Notes under the pieces: generated by a model | What the model saw: only the letters and a program-made list of their open reading frames with translations | What the model was told of the DNA's origin: nothing | Database searches by the model: none | Position numbers and translations under genes: made by a program | Origin: Epilithonimonas vandammei | GTDB lineage: Bacteria > Bacteroidota > Bacteroidia > Flavobacteriales > Weeksellaceae | Direction: 5' to 3' | Assembly (NCBI RefSeq): GCF_003860525.1 | Contig: NZ_CP034161.1 | Span: forward strand, 372,001-436,000 | Length of the DNA: 64,000 bases | Shown here: positions 57,226 to 64,000 of the stretch, in pieces | Layout: each line of letters opens with the position of its first letter | Numbering within the stretch: position 1 is the first letter of the stretch

Positions 57226-58228
57226 ATTTTTAGCCCTTCCCCAATAAACGAGGGTCCTTGCTTTTACACAAGTTGCCGAAAAAAGAGGAATAACACCGTT
57301 TGCCGTGGAAAAAGACTGGTGGGTATCGCAAACTTTGAAAGCGGTTTTTGAATTGGATGTAGCCGAACATTTGGTTTTCAAAGGTGGCACCTCGCTGAGC
57401 AAGGCGTGGAACCTCATAGAAAGGTTTTCCGAAGACATTGATTTGGCCATCGAAAGAGAGTTTCTTGGCTTCGAAGGAAATTTGACTAAAAACAAGAAAA
57501 CCAAATTAAGGAAGGCTTCCGGCCAATATATCAGCGAGGTTTTTTATTTAGAATTACAGGAAAAATTTAAAGAGAAAGGCTTGGAAAATGTCACTTTCTC
57601 GTTGGCCGAAACCCAGGATTCCGATCAGGATCCTCGTATTATCAATATTTTTTATCCAAATATAATTGAAGTTACGGAATATCTGAAGCCGAGAGTTCAA
57701 ATAGAAGTCGGGTGCCGTTCATTAATTGAGCCATTTACTATGAAAAAAATTTCCGCGATGGTTGATGATGAATATCCAGAGCAGAGTTTTTCGGAAAAAA
57801 GCGAAGAAATACCATCCGTTAATCCGGAAAGGACTTTTTTAGAAAAAATTTTCCTTCTGCATGAAGAGTTTCAGAAAACCGCTGAAAAAATAAGGGTAGA
57901 TCGGCTCAGCCGCCATTTGTACGATCTATATGCTTTTTCAAAAACAGAATATGCAGAAAGTGCCCTACAGAATAAGGAACTCTATGAAACCATTGTAAAG
58001 CACAGAATGGAGTTTGCCAAAATCTCCGGTATCGACTATAGCCTGCACAGGCCAGCCACAATAAACCCTATTCCACCAGAAAATATCATTGAATTATGGG
58101 AAAAAGATTATGCCAAAATGCGAGAAGAAATGGTTTATGGCGAAAACAGACCAACTTTTTCTGAAATAATTGAAACTCTTAAAAAACTGAAAGATAAAAT
58201 CAACAGCCTCAATTGGGAAATGATTTAA
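57215..58228 (+). pseudogene. abiEii: AbiEii-family nucleotidyltransferase toxin, in-frame stop at codon 11
   Basis: Nucleotidyltransferase toxin of AbiE. From the ATG at 57215 the frame reads MTNKFLALPQ, then TAA at 57245-57247, then continues in the same frame with TRVLAFTQVAEKRGITPFAVEKDWW. The catalytic motifs are present: FKGGTSLSKAW, FSEDIDLAI, and the late PERTFLEKIFLLHE. Restart could occur at GTG 57305, giving 307 residues without the first 30, with the GG/S and DxD motifs retained. Either the toxin is dead or it is made from the internal start. Confidence 0.75.
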
Positions 58229-58264
58229 GGGAAAAGGTTTTGCTAAAATATTAAACAAATACTC

Positions 58265-59476
58265 TTACTTCAAAACCTCGTCAATAATCTTATCCAATTT
58301 ATTATCCGGAAGACTGTTTAAATAAGACATTGTAGATTTTATATCTTTTTGCCCAAGTGCTTCGCGAATAGTCTCAATTGAAATATTATTGAACTTCAAA
58401 ACTGTGGCAAACGAGTGACGGGCGCAGTAATAAGAGATATTCTTCTTGATTTGCAGTTCTTTCATTATTTCTTTTAACTGCATATTCACATAATAGGTCA
58501 GCACTTTTTTGGATCTGTTTTTTAGGTAAATCTGCGTTGGCTTTTCGGTATTCATTATGTTGAAAATGAACTTTGAACTGTCTTCGGATTTGTATTTTTC
58601 CATGATATTCCGAGCGTAATCATTGATTTTAAAACTCACCGGAACGCCTGTTTTACTGCGGATATAATCAATACGATCAATATTCAAGAATTTTTTTTCC
58701 AACTTAATCAAATCCAAAAAGTTGATTCCTCTTGCATAATAACTGAACAAAAACATATCTTTTGCAAAAGAAAGTTTTTCGTCTTCTGGCTCATATTTCT
58801 TGAGTTTTTCTATTTCTTCTTCATTCAGATACTCCTTTTTCCCACTTTCCTTCAGTTTTGAAATTTTATATTGCCTAAAAGGATATTGTTTTTCCGTAAT
58901 TACTTGGTTTCTAATGGCTTGATTAAAAACCGAACGCAAAGTCCGCATTCTAATCGCGATACTGGACTCCCTATTCCCGCGAGAAATGCAATAGACTTCA
59001 AATTTTTTCAAGTTAGAATAATCCAATTCATTAAAGCTAATGTCTTTTTTGCCAAAGAACCGTTGCAGCGCATTCAGAGTATCTTTTTCCACTTTCGCTG
59101 TTCCGGTTTTATCCGATGCCAAAAGATTTCTAATCAAATCTTCGTGGAAACTCGTATAGGTTAAGGAAATGCTTTGTCCGCTGCTCGTCTTTAGTTTATT
59201 GATGAGATCAGGAAGCGTGAAGTAGATTCCATTTTTATCGAAATCGTCGATAATCTCGTCAATGATCTTAATTCTGCGCTCAATAAATTTGTTGAGGTTA
59301 GCGTGATTGGGATGCGAAGTTTTCAGACGACAAGCGTCAAAACTCCAGTCCTTCTCCTTGCAAGTTTTCCCGATGGAAAGACTTGTGTTTTTGCGGTCTT
59401 TTATAAATGAAATTATGATACTTCTCTCCCCTGTTTTATTCGCTTTTGGAGCAAGTGTAAAGGTGTAACTTATCAT
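58265..59476 (-). CDS. Tyrosine recombinase (integrase of the mobilizable element)
   Basis: A 403-residue site-specific recombinase. The N-terminal arm-binding and core-binding domains precede a catalytic domain with the arginine in YYARGINFLDL (R249), the ISYYCARHSFATVL box (R353, H354) and the nucleophile Y385 in DIKSTMSYLN. The first His of the usual HxxR is replaced by Tyr, as often seen in Bacteroidetes integrases. The gene sits at the right end, reading inward, with arm-type repeats in its upstream region. It should catalyse integration at the tRNA-Asn core repeat. Confidence 0.93.
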   Translation of the reverse strand: MISYTFTLAPKANKTGERSIIISFIKDRKNTSLSIGKTCKEKDWSFDACRLKTSHPNHANLNKFIERRIKIIDEIIDDFDKNGIYFTLPDLINKLKTSSGQSISLTYTSFHEDLIRNLLASDKTGTAKVEKDTLNALQRFFGKKDISFNELDYSNLKKFEVYCISRGNRESSIAIRMRTLRSVFNQAIRNQVITEKQYPFRQYKISKLKESGKKEYLNEEEIEKLKKYEPEDEKLSFAKDMFLFSYYARGINFLDLIKLEKKFLNIDRIDYIRSKTGVPVSFKINDYARNIMEKYKSEDSSKFIFNIMNTEKPTQIYLKNRSKKVLTYYVNMQLKEIMKELQIKKNISYYCARHSFATVLKFNNISIETIREALGQKDIKSTMSYLNSLPDNKLDKIIDEVLK

Positions 59477-59499
59477 TTTGTGTCAATTTTTATCATTTT

Positions 59500-59572
59500 T
59501 CACGAACATTTTTTTCAGATGTTCCTGTTTATCGTGTTTTACAAAAATTTTTTCACGAACATTTCACGAACA
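59500..59572 (+). repeat. Right-end integrase arm-type repeats
   Basis: TCACGAACA at 59500, 59553 and 59564; the last two are 11 bases apart, exactly as at the left end. A one-mismatch inverted copy (TGTTCCTG) is near 59520. The repeats lie in the integrase promoter region, so they may also serve autoregulation. Confidence 0.7.
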
Positions 59573-59696
59573 TTTGCGCTCCAAAAGTAAAATATTATAA
59601 AATACTGTACAAGAAAAATATTTGTAAACAATTGATAATCAAAGAAAATAAAGCATAATAAAGATTAAGCAAATTATAATAAAACACAATAAAACC

Positions 59697-59741
59697 GACT
59701 GTTAATCAGAGGGTCGCTGGTTCGAGCCCAGCAGGAGGAGC
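59697..59741 (+). repeat. attR: 45-bp copy of the tRNA-Asn 3' part
   Basis: Identical to 21074-21118. It is only the 3' half of the tRNA, without a D arm or 5' acceptor strand, so it is not a functional tRNA. Confidence 0.95.
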
Positions 59742-59771
59742 AAAAAGACTTACAGATTTGTAAGTCTTTTT
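59742..59771 (+). terminator. Terminator after attR
   Basis: Stem AAAAAGACTTAC / GTAAGTCTTTTT with a 6-base loop and more Ts. It is a second version of the tRNA-Asn terminator. Confidence 0.85.
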
Positions 59772-59864
59772 TGTTTTTATACTTTCTGTATTGAGTTTGT
59801 CTTGGTTTTGAGGGATTTCTGGGATTCTTCTATTTTCTATATTCCCAATCATTCTGAGAAACTG

Positions 59865-59909
59865 AGGTTACTTTTTAGGTTACCCATTTTATTTCTCAGG
59901 TTACCCATT
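59865..59909 (+). repeat. Three AGGTTAC direct repeats upstream of the second integrase
   Basis: AGGTTAC at 59865, 59877 and 59898; the last two extend to AGGTTACCCATT. They lie between the core repeat and the integrase start, the expected place for arm sites of this integrase. The sequence differs from the first element's repeats. Confidence 0.6.
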
Positions 59910-59927
59910 CAAACCCCTATTAATACA

Positions 59928-61127
59928 ATGAAACTATCAATATTATTCCTTTTGAGAAGGAACAAGATTAACAGCAGAGGTCTTTGTCCTATTGAATGTA
60001 GAATAACATTAGATAAACAAAGAAAACCATTTGCTACAGGAATATTTATTAATCCTAAAAATTGGGACAGTAGCAAACAGCTTACTAAACCTCCCAATGA
60101 AGAGAACAATTACACCAATAAACAACTAAGCCTGATTAAGAATAAAATTAATCAGGCTTTTTTATTTCTACAAGTCAAAGAAGAACCTTTTGATGTCAAT
60201 GATATTTACAATCAATATGCAGGTAAAACATTAGCTAAGGAGTACAAACTGATAGAATACTACCAGATCTATCTTGACAGGCTTAAAAAGCTTGTTGGAA
60301 TAGAGATAAAACAACAGACTTGGGATAAGTTCAGCTACATCAAAGAAGATGTCTCAGAATTCATAAAATACCATTATAAGAAATCAGATATGAAACTAAA
60401 GGATTTAGATTTCAATTTTATTTCAGAATTTGAATACTATTCTAAAACAGAACTGAAACATAAACAGGTTACCATTAATAAAGCTTTACAGAGACTTAAA
60501 AAAGTTGTAAAGCAATCTGTGATTAATGGTTACTTGGATAAGAATCCTTTTGAAGAACATAAGCCAAAGAAAGTCTATCCTAAAATCATTTTTCTTACAC
60601 AACAGGAATTAGATAAGCTTGAAAACCATACTTTCCAATCAGAAGCTCTTACAAGAGTAAAGGATTGTTATTTATTTTGCTGTTATACAGGATTAGCATA
60701 CAAAGAGATGTTTGAACTTAAGAAAAAAGATTTAATAACTAAACCTAATGGAATCAATTGGATTTACAAAGAAAGAGAAAAGACAGAAAGAACATTCTCT
60801 GTCCCTTTAATTCTCCCTAAAGCCTTAGAGATTATGAAAGCCTACTCTTCTGAAAGTGAATTCCTACTACCAAGAATTTCTAATCAATCTTTTAATAGGC
60901 TTCTAAAGGAAATAGCTAATGTCTTAGAAATATCTAAGAATCTTACCCATCATACTGCAAGGAAAACTTTTGCTTCCACAGTACTTCTAAATAATGATAT
61001 TCCAATAGAAGTTGTTTCAAAACTTTTAGGTCATTCAAACATATCAACTACACAGGAGTATTATGCAGAACTGATGCCTGATAAGTTGAGTGAAAACTTG
61101 AAAAAGCTGAAAGATAAGCTGAAATAA
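59928..61127 (+). CDS. Tyrosine recombinase (integrase of the second element)
   Basis: A 399-residue integrase. I start at MKLSILFLLRRNK, the typical opening of the arm-binding domain; the 42 residues before it cover the AGGTTAC repeats and do not look coding. The core-binding domain spans about 105-200. The catalytic set includes CYTGLAYKEMFELKKKDL with an unusual missing first Arg (TGLAYKE), HHTARKTFAST (His, Arg) and the tyrosine in HSNISTTQEYYAEL. Bacteroidetes integrases often vary at the first arginine. It should use the same tRNA-Asn core as the neighbouring element. Confidence 0.9.
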   Translation: MKLSILFLLRRNKINSRGLCPIECRITLDKQRKPFATGIFINPKNWDSSKQLTKPPNEENNYTNKQLSLIKNKINQAFLFLQVKEEPFDVNDIYNQYAGKTLAKEYKLIEYYQIYLDRLKKLVGIEIKQQTWDKFSYIKEDVSEFIKYHYKKSDMKLKDLDFNFISEFEYYSKTELKHKQVTINKALQRLKKVVKQSVINGYLDKNPFEEHKPKKVYPKIIFLTQQELDKLENHTFQSEALTRVKDCYLFCCYTGLAYKEMFELKKKDLITKPNGINWIYKEREKTERTFSVPLILPKALEIMKAYSSESEFLLPRISNQSFNRLLKEIANVLEISKNLTHHTARKTFASTVLLNNDIPIEVVSKLLGHSNISTTQEYYAELMPDKLSENLKKLKDKLK

Positions 61128-61128
61128 A

Positions 61129-61153
61129 AAAGGTGGGATTTATTCCCACCTTT
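61129..61153. terminator. Bidirectional terminator between the second integrase and the polymerase-like gene
   Basis: Stem AAAGGTGGGA / TCCCACCTTT with a 5-base loop serves the two converging genes. Its right arm overlaps the last codons of the minus-strand gene. Confidence 0.82.
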
Positions 61154-62588
61154 CAATTTTTAGTTTTGGTTCAACACCAATTTTTTCTTTCAAAATATTA
61201 ACCATTACATTTTTAACAATTTCTAAATTCTTTTCTGTTGTGATTATAGAATCGTGCAGAGTATAAATTGGAATTTCTGGATAATGCTCTGAGAGAAATT
61301 TACAGGCATTATGCAAAATTAGATTTGCTTCCAAATTCTGTAAAATAACAGCCAAAGTAGGATGATGTCTCTTTTTAACTAATTTAATTACTGCATATAC
61401 ATTTGGGAAACAGTCCTTAAAAATTTTGATTGTACTAATGTATCTTTCGTAAGAATTTTTACTGAATAAAGTACTGAATGTGATATCCTTCACAAATTTT
61501 CTCAATTCATCAAAATTTGCAGTTTCTTCAATTTCACCATTATCTATTAATATCTTCCCAAATTCCTCATAAAACCTTCCGCTTGAAACTATTTTTTTGA
61601 ATAAAATTACATCATCTGCATTGGCAACAGAATCTATTAAATCTGTCAACATAATAATATTGCTTTCACTAGTTTGGAAATAAGGGTTGGTTTTAATAAT
61701 CCTATCTCCCATATTATTATTGTTGTATAAAACAGTGTCCAATAATGTTTGCAGTAAATATGGCTGTGAATTTGAAATATCAACACTACATAAGATTTTT
61801 CCCGAGTATTTGATGTATTTTCTCAATTCAGACTTCAATTGAGTGATATTGGTATGTAATCTTCCTGCTGTTTTATCAACAAAAAATAGCGGATTTAAAG
61901 ATGACCTATATAACCTTTCAATTGGTATCAACCTGCTATTTAGTCTTAAATGTGGATATTTAATTTCTGGATTTTTCAAGTCTTTTCTGTATTCCTCCAT
62001 CAAATAATTTGTAGCACCATCAATATCAACATCCAAACCTTTTAGAAACCAATTATTCAGGTATTTCAGTTCATTTGTTGTTGTATTATCATAATTTTTT
62101 CTCAAGTAAGAAATATTTTTAATAATAGGCCAATATGTAATATTTACAGGCTTTAATTTTGTCCTGTATGTTTCAGAATACATTAGTCCTGCTGATTTTA
62201 CTCCAACTTCATAATTACTTTCTTTTACAATTCCCATTTCTTTAAGAAAGTTAATATGGTTTCTGTAATCCTTGATAATTGCCCCGAGAATAGTCTTGCT
62301 TATAGGGGTATATCCCGTATAATCTTCAATTATTTTCTTTTTTCTCGCAGGAAGAGAATATATCAAATCCAAAATATAAACGAATTTATCTCTCTTAAAC
62401 TTAAATGTTGGAGGAGATTCTTGTAAAATCTGGTCTATATCCAAATTTTCAGGAAGATAAAGAGTTACAAATGGAATTTTGGGATAGCCACCCTTAGTTT
62501 CTACTACAAGTGATGCTTCTGCACTTGGGCTACTTTGTGTATTTGAGTGAACTTCCGAAGCATAGTTCACTTTTAATGGAGTTTCCAT
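61140..62588 (-). CDS. Diverged family-A polymerase-like protein
   Basis: I recognise no close named family, but the C-terminal half has the ordered motifs of family-A polymerases. GRLHTNITQ (242-250) resembles the segment before the palm. Motif A is VDISNSQPYLL (D270). Motif B is RKFVKDITFSTLF (R363, K367, F371, F375), with the exact R-x3-K-x3-F-x3-aromatic spacing of the fingers helix. Motif C is YTLHDSI (H445, D446). The N-terminal 240 residues show no exonuclease motifs; a winged-helix-like part is possible near 90-125. It could be a replication polymerase or primase of the element. The single-subunit RNA polymerase branch is an alternative. Confidence 0.6.
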   Translation of the reverse strand: METPLKVNYASEVHSNTQSSPSAEASLVVETKGGYPKIPFVTLYLPENLDIDQILQESPPTFKFKRDKFVYILDLIYSLPARKKKIIEDYTGYTPISKTILGAIIKDYRNHINFLKEMGIVKESNYEVGVKSAGLMYSETYRTKLKPVNITYWPIIKNISYLRKNYDNTTTNELKYLNNWFLKGLDVDIDGATNYLMEEYRKDLKNPEIKYPHLRLNSRLIPIERLYRSSLNPLFFVDKTAGRLHTNITQLKSELRKYIKYSGKILCSVDISNSQPYLLQTLLDTVLYNNNNMGDRIIKTNPYFQTSESNIIMLTDLIDSVANADDVILFKKIVSSGRFYEEFGKILIDNGEIEETANFDELRKFVKDITFSTLFSKNSYERYISTIKIFKDCFPNVYAVIKLVKKRHHPTLAVILQNLEANLILHNACKFLSEHYPEIPIYTLHDSIITTEKNLEIVKNVMVNILKEKIGVEPKLKIERWE

Positions 62589-62596
62589 TACCCCTT

Positions 62597-62655
62597 CTCT
62601 TGAAGGAGCTGTGCCTTTGAGGTGTTAATCTCAAGAGGTGCTTTGTATCAAAGCA
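62597..62655. promoter_or_regulatory. Nested inverted repeats in the divergent intergenic region
   Basis: CTCTTGA (62597-62603) pairs with TCAAGAG (62631-62637) around an inner TTGAG/CTCAA pair. TGCTTTG / CAAAGCA with a 3-base loop follows directly (62639-62655). They lie just upstream of the polymerase-like gene and before the ATPase gene, so they are likely regulator sites or leader hairpins. Confidence 0.5.
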
Positions 62656-62783
62656 AGTGGAAAATAATTTTTTTACAAAATTACAATTTTTAAAACAAAA
62701 ACCAAAATTATTTCATTTTACAAATAAAAACAATTAATATTTTTATTTATATACGTTCATTTTAACATTAAAGTTACAAAACA

Positions 62784-63806
62784 ATGCAATTAAGACAATC
62801 AGAAAGAAAACAAGCCAAGATAAAAATAGGCTTGCAAGGATGCGCAGGAGCAGGAAAAACATTTTCTGCTCTTTTTTTAGCAAAAGGTTTAACTAATGGA
62901 GGCTTATCCAAAGTTGCCATTATAGACACAGAAAATGGAAGTGCAGACCTATATGCTCATTTAGGCAATTACAATGTTCTTACACTAGCCCCACCTTATA
63001 CCCCAGAAAATTATATCAAGGCTATTGAAGTCTGTGAGAAAGCAGGAATGGAAGTGATTATTTTAGACAGTATTTCCCATTGTTGGGATGAACTGTTGGA
63101 TTTCCATTCCAAATTAGCTGGAAACAGCTTTACCAATTGGGCTAAAGTCACACCAAGACAAAAGGCATTTGTTGATAAAATCTTGCAAACTAATACCCAT
63201 ATCATTGCTACAATGAGAACCAAGCAGGATTATGTTCTGAATCAGAAAGATGGTAAATTCATTCCTGAAAAAGTAGGCCTCAAATCTGTGCAAAGAGATG
63301 GTTTGGACTATGAATTTACGTTGGTTTTTGATGTGGATATCAAGCATTTTGCTGTATCAAGTAAAGACAGAACAGGACTGTTTATGGGACAACCTGAATT
63401 TGTAATTTCTGAAAATACAGGAAAAGAAATTTTAGATTGGTGTAATGCTGGAACTCAAGTATCAGAAAAACATCAAATGAATATTCCAAGTGAATCTCAA
63501 AGTTCTCCTAGAAGCAATAATCCTAACAAAAATTGGCTTCCCAAAATCAATCCCAAAGAAGCATTTGAAAGCTCTGAAAAGGAAGATTCATTTGCTCCTA
63601 ACCAAGATTTAAGTTTTGTTACTGAAAAGGAAGTGTTTGAAGCTATTACAGGATGTAATGCTATCCAAGAACTCTATGCTTTATACAAACAATTTCCACA
63701 ATTTCAGGAAAGTCTGAGAGTGGATTTTGAAGCAAAGAAATCTCTACTTATTAATCTTACTAATCCTAATAATTATTCAAAAAATGGACACAACAGAATT
63801 CAATAA
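62784..63806 (+). CDS. Sak4/RecA-like ATP-binding protein
   Basis: A 340-residue RecA-fold ATPase of the phage AAA_24/Sak4 type, which act as single-strand annealing or recombination partners. Walker A is GCAGAGKTFSALF (about 19-31), followed by VAIIDTENGSADLYA and the Walker B EVIILDSISHCWDE. IIATMRTKQDYVL and GLDYEFTLVFDVD are family segments. The C-terminal 100 residues are low-complexity (Ser/Asn/Pro). It overlaps the next gene and begins a plus-strand operon that leaves the window. Confidence 0.85.
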   Translation: MQLRQSERKQAKIKIGLQGCAGAGKTFSALFLAKGLTNGGLSKVAIIDTENGSADLYAHLGNYNVLTLAPPYTPENYIKAIEVCEKAGMEVIILDSISHCWDELLDFHSKLAGNSFTNWAKVTPRQKAFVDKILQTNTHIIATMRTKQDYVLNQKDGKFIPEKVGLKSVQRDGLDYEFTLVFDVDIKHFAVSSKDRTGLFMGQPEFVISENTGKEILDWCNAGTQVSEKHQMNIPSESQSSPRSNNPNKNWLPKINPKEAFESSEKEDSFAPNQDLSFVTEKEVFEAITGCNAIQELYALYKQFPQFQESLRVDFEAKKSLLINLTNPNNYSKNGHNRIQ

Positions 63807-64000
63807 AACTCCCAACATAATAGAAGAACATACATTACAAGATACATTACAGATTAGAGGTGTAGCAGATTCAATCCCACTGCATCAGAATAAGAAATCA
63901 CTCAGAAATATTTTTCTTGAAGATGATAATTTTTTGGATATTGAAGATGCAGAAGTATTTTATCCAAGTAAAATGAATGATAATTCTCCTAATAATCTAG
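63784..64000 (+). CDS. Hypothetical protein, cut by the window end
   Basis: Starts at ATG 63784, overlapping the end of the ATPase gene by 23 bases, and stays open to the window end (72 codons). The visible part is acidic (FLEDDNFLDIEDAEVF) and not recognised. The tag at 63998 is out of frame. Confidence 0.55.
   Translation, partial: MDTTEFNKTPNIIEEHTLQDTLQIRGVADSIPLHQNKKSLRNIFLEDDNFLDIEDAEVFYPSKMNDNSPNNL

Larger units (their letters stand above)
21074..59741. mobile_element. Integrative mobilizable element in tRNA-Asn (copper/silver resistance)
   Basis: About 38.6 kb bounded by a perfect 45-bp direct repeat that is the 3' part of tRNA-Asn (21074-21118 and 59697-59741). The integrase gene is at the right end and points inward. 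The left side carries a VapE-like ATPase, Toprim primase, relaxosome protein and relaxase. No type IV secretion genes and no coupling protein are present, so it is mobilizable rather than self-transmissible. The cargo is two heavy-metal modules, a glycolytic enzyme pair and an AbiE system. Base composition changes sharply between blocks, suggesting a mosaic origin. Confidence 0.93.
59742..64000. mobile_element. Left part of a second integrated element (continues past the window)
   Basis: Starts immediately at the tRNA core repeat and carries its own tyrosine integrase reading away from it, a polymerase-like gene and a phage-type ATPase. The DNA is more AT-rich than the first element. The far end is outside the window, so size and type (prophage, plasmid-like or mobilizable island) are not known. 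Confidence 0.6.

Noticed and set aside
21242..58264. Self-transmissible conjugative element
   Set aside because: No coupling protein, VirB4-like ATPase or other Tra genes are present in any frame, so only mobilization is supported.
59697..59741. Second tRNA-Asn gene
   Set aside because: Only the 3' part is present; the 5' acceptor strand and D arm are missing.
1..64000. CRISPR array or insertion sequences
   Set aside because: No regularly spaced identical repeats with unique spacers and no transposase frame were found.

Overview
The window looks like a Weeksellaceae/Flavobacteriales chromosome, close to Chryseobacterium. The DNA is AT-rich and Shine-Dalgarno sites are not evident. Several promoters match the Bacteroidetes form (TTTG, about 20 bp, TAnnTTTG), and the core genes carry families typical of this phylum (DUF4296 lipoprotein, LUD protein next to cdsA/psd, LptF/G-type permease). 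The species assignment is inference from gene content.

Bases 1-21117 are ordinary core genome: Lon, an exported alpha/beta hydrolase, the phospholipid genes psd and cdsA, a LUD protein, FtsH, RsfS, BirA, an LptF/G permease, Tgt (without its usual zinc cysteines), a DUF4296 lipoprotein, a polyprenol-phosphate glycosyltransferase, a prolyl oligopeptidase, cytochrome bd (cydAB), a small outer-membrane barrel, a pirin, RseP and tRNA-Asn(GTT). A strongly folded GC-rich repeat-like element lies between pirin and rseP.

Bases 21074-59741 are an integrative mobilizable element of about 38.6 kb inserted in the 3' part of tRNA-Asn. It is bounded by a perfect 45-bp direct repeat, and its tyrosine integrase sits at the right end. 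Both ends carry TCACGAACA repeats spaced 11 bp apart. The left part holds a replication/mobilization block: HTH protein, VapE-like ATPase, iteron-like array, Toprim primase, candidate oriT, relaxosome protein and relaxase. No conjugation pore or coupling-protein genes are visible, so transfer would need a helper. The cargo is a very large copper/silver defence set: metal-binding lipoproteins, a Cus-type RND pump (its inner-membrane subunit split in two) with two adaptors and an outer-membrane channel, a haem-binding protein, an AraC regulator with an HMA-like N-terminus, a CopZ-like chaperone, a 19-cysteine Csp-type copper store, a CPH-type P-ATPase broken by an amber codon, and a multicopper oxidase fused to a CopB-like barrel. 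A second metal module has a P-ATPase with YPC in place of CPC, an MFS transporter, an HMA lipoprotein, a CcdA-like protein and a CsoR-like/HMA fusion. An AbiE toxin-antitoxin pair (toxin interrupted by a stop) closes the cargo.

The most interesting part of the cargo is an insert at 38.4-44.7 kb. It encodes a type II GAPDH and a metal-independent class I aldolase FbaB, with a beta-propeller lipoprotein, an ATP-cone/nuclease protein, a beta-CASP metallo-hydrolase and a small P-loop ATPase. I read the two glycolytic enzymes as copper-tolerant replacements for metal-sensitive host enzymes, which is inference.

From 59742 to the window end a second, more AT-rich element starts right at the tRNA repeat. 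It has its own tyrosine integrase, a very diverged family-A-polymerase-like protein, a Sak4/RecA-like ATPase and a gene cut by the window end. The two elements therefore appear to be stacked at one attachment site. Four genes in the first element carry single-base disruptions, which suggests either decay or a few sequencing errors.
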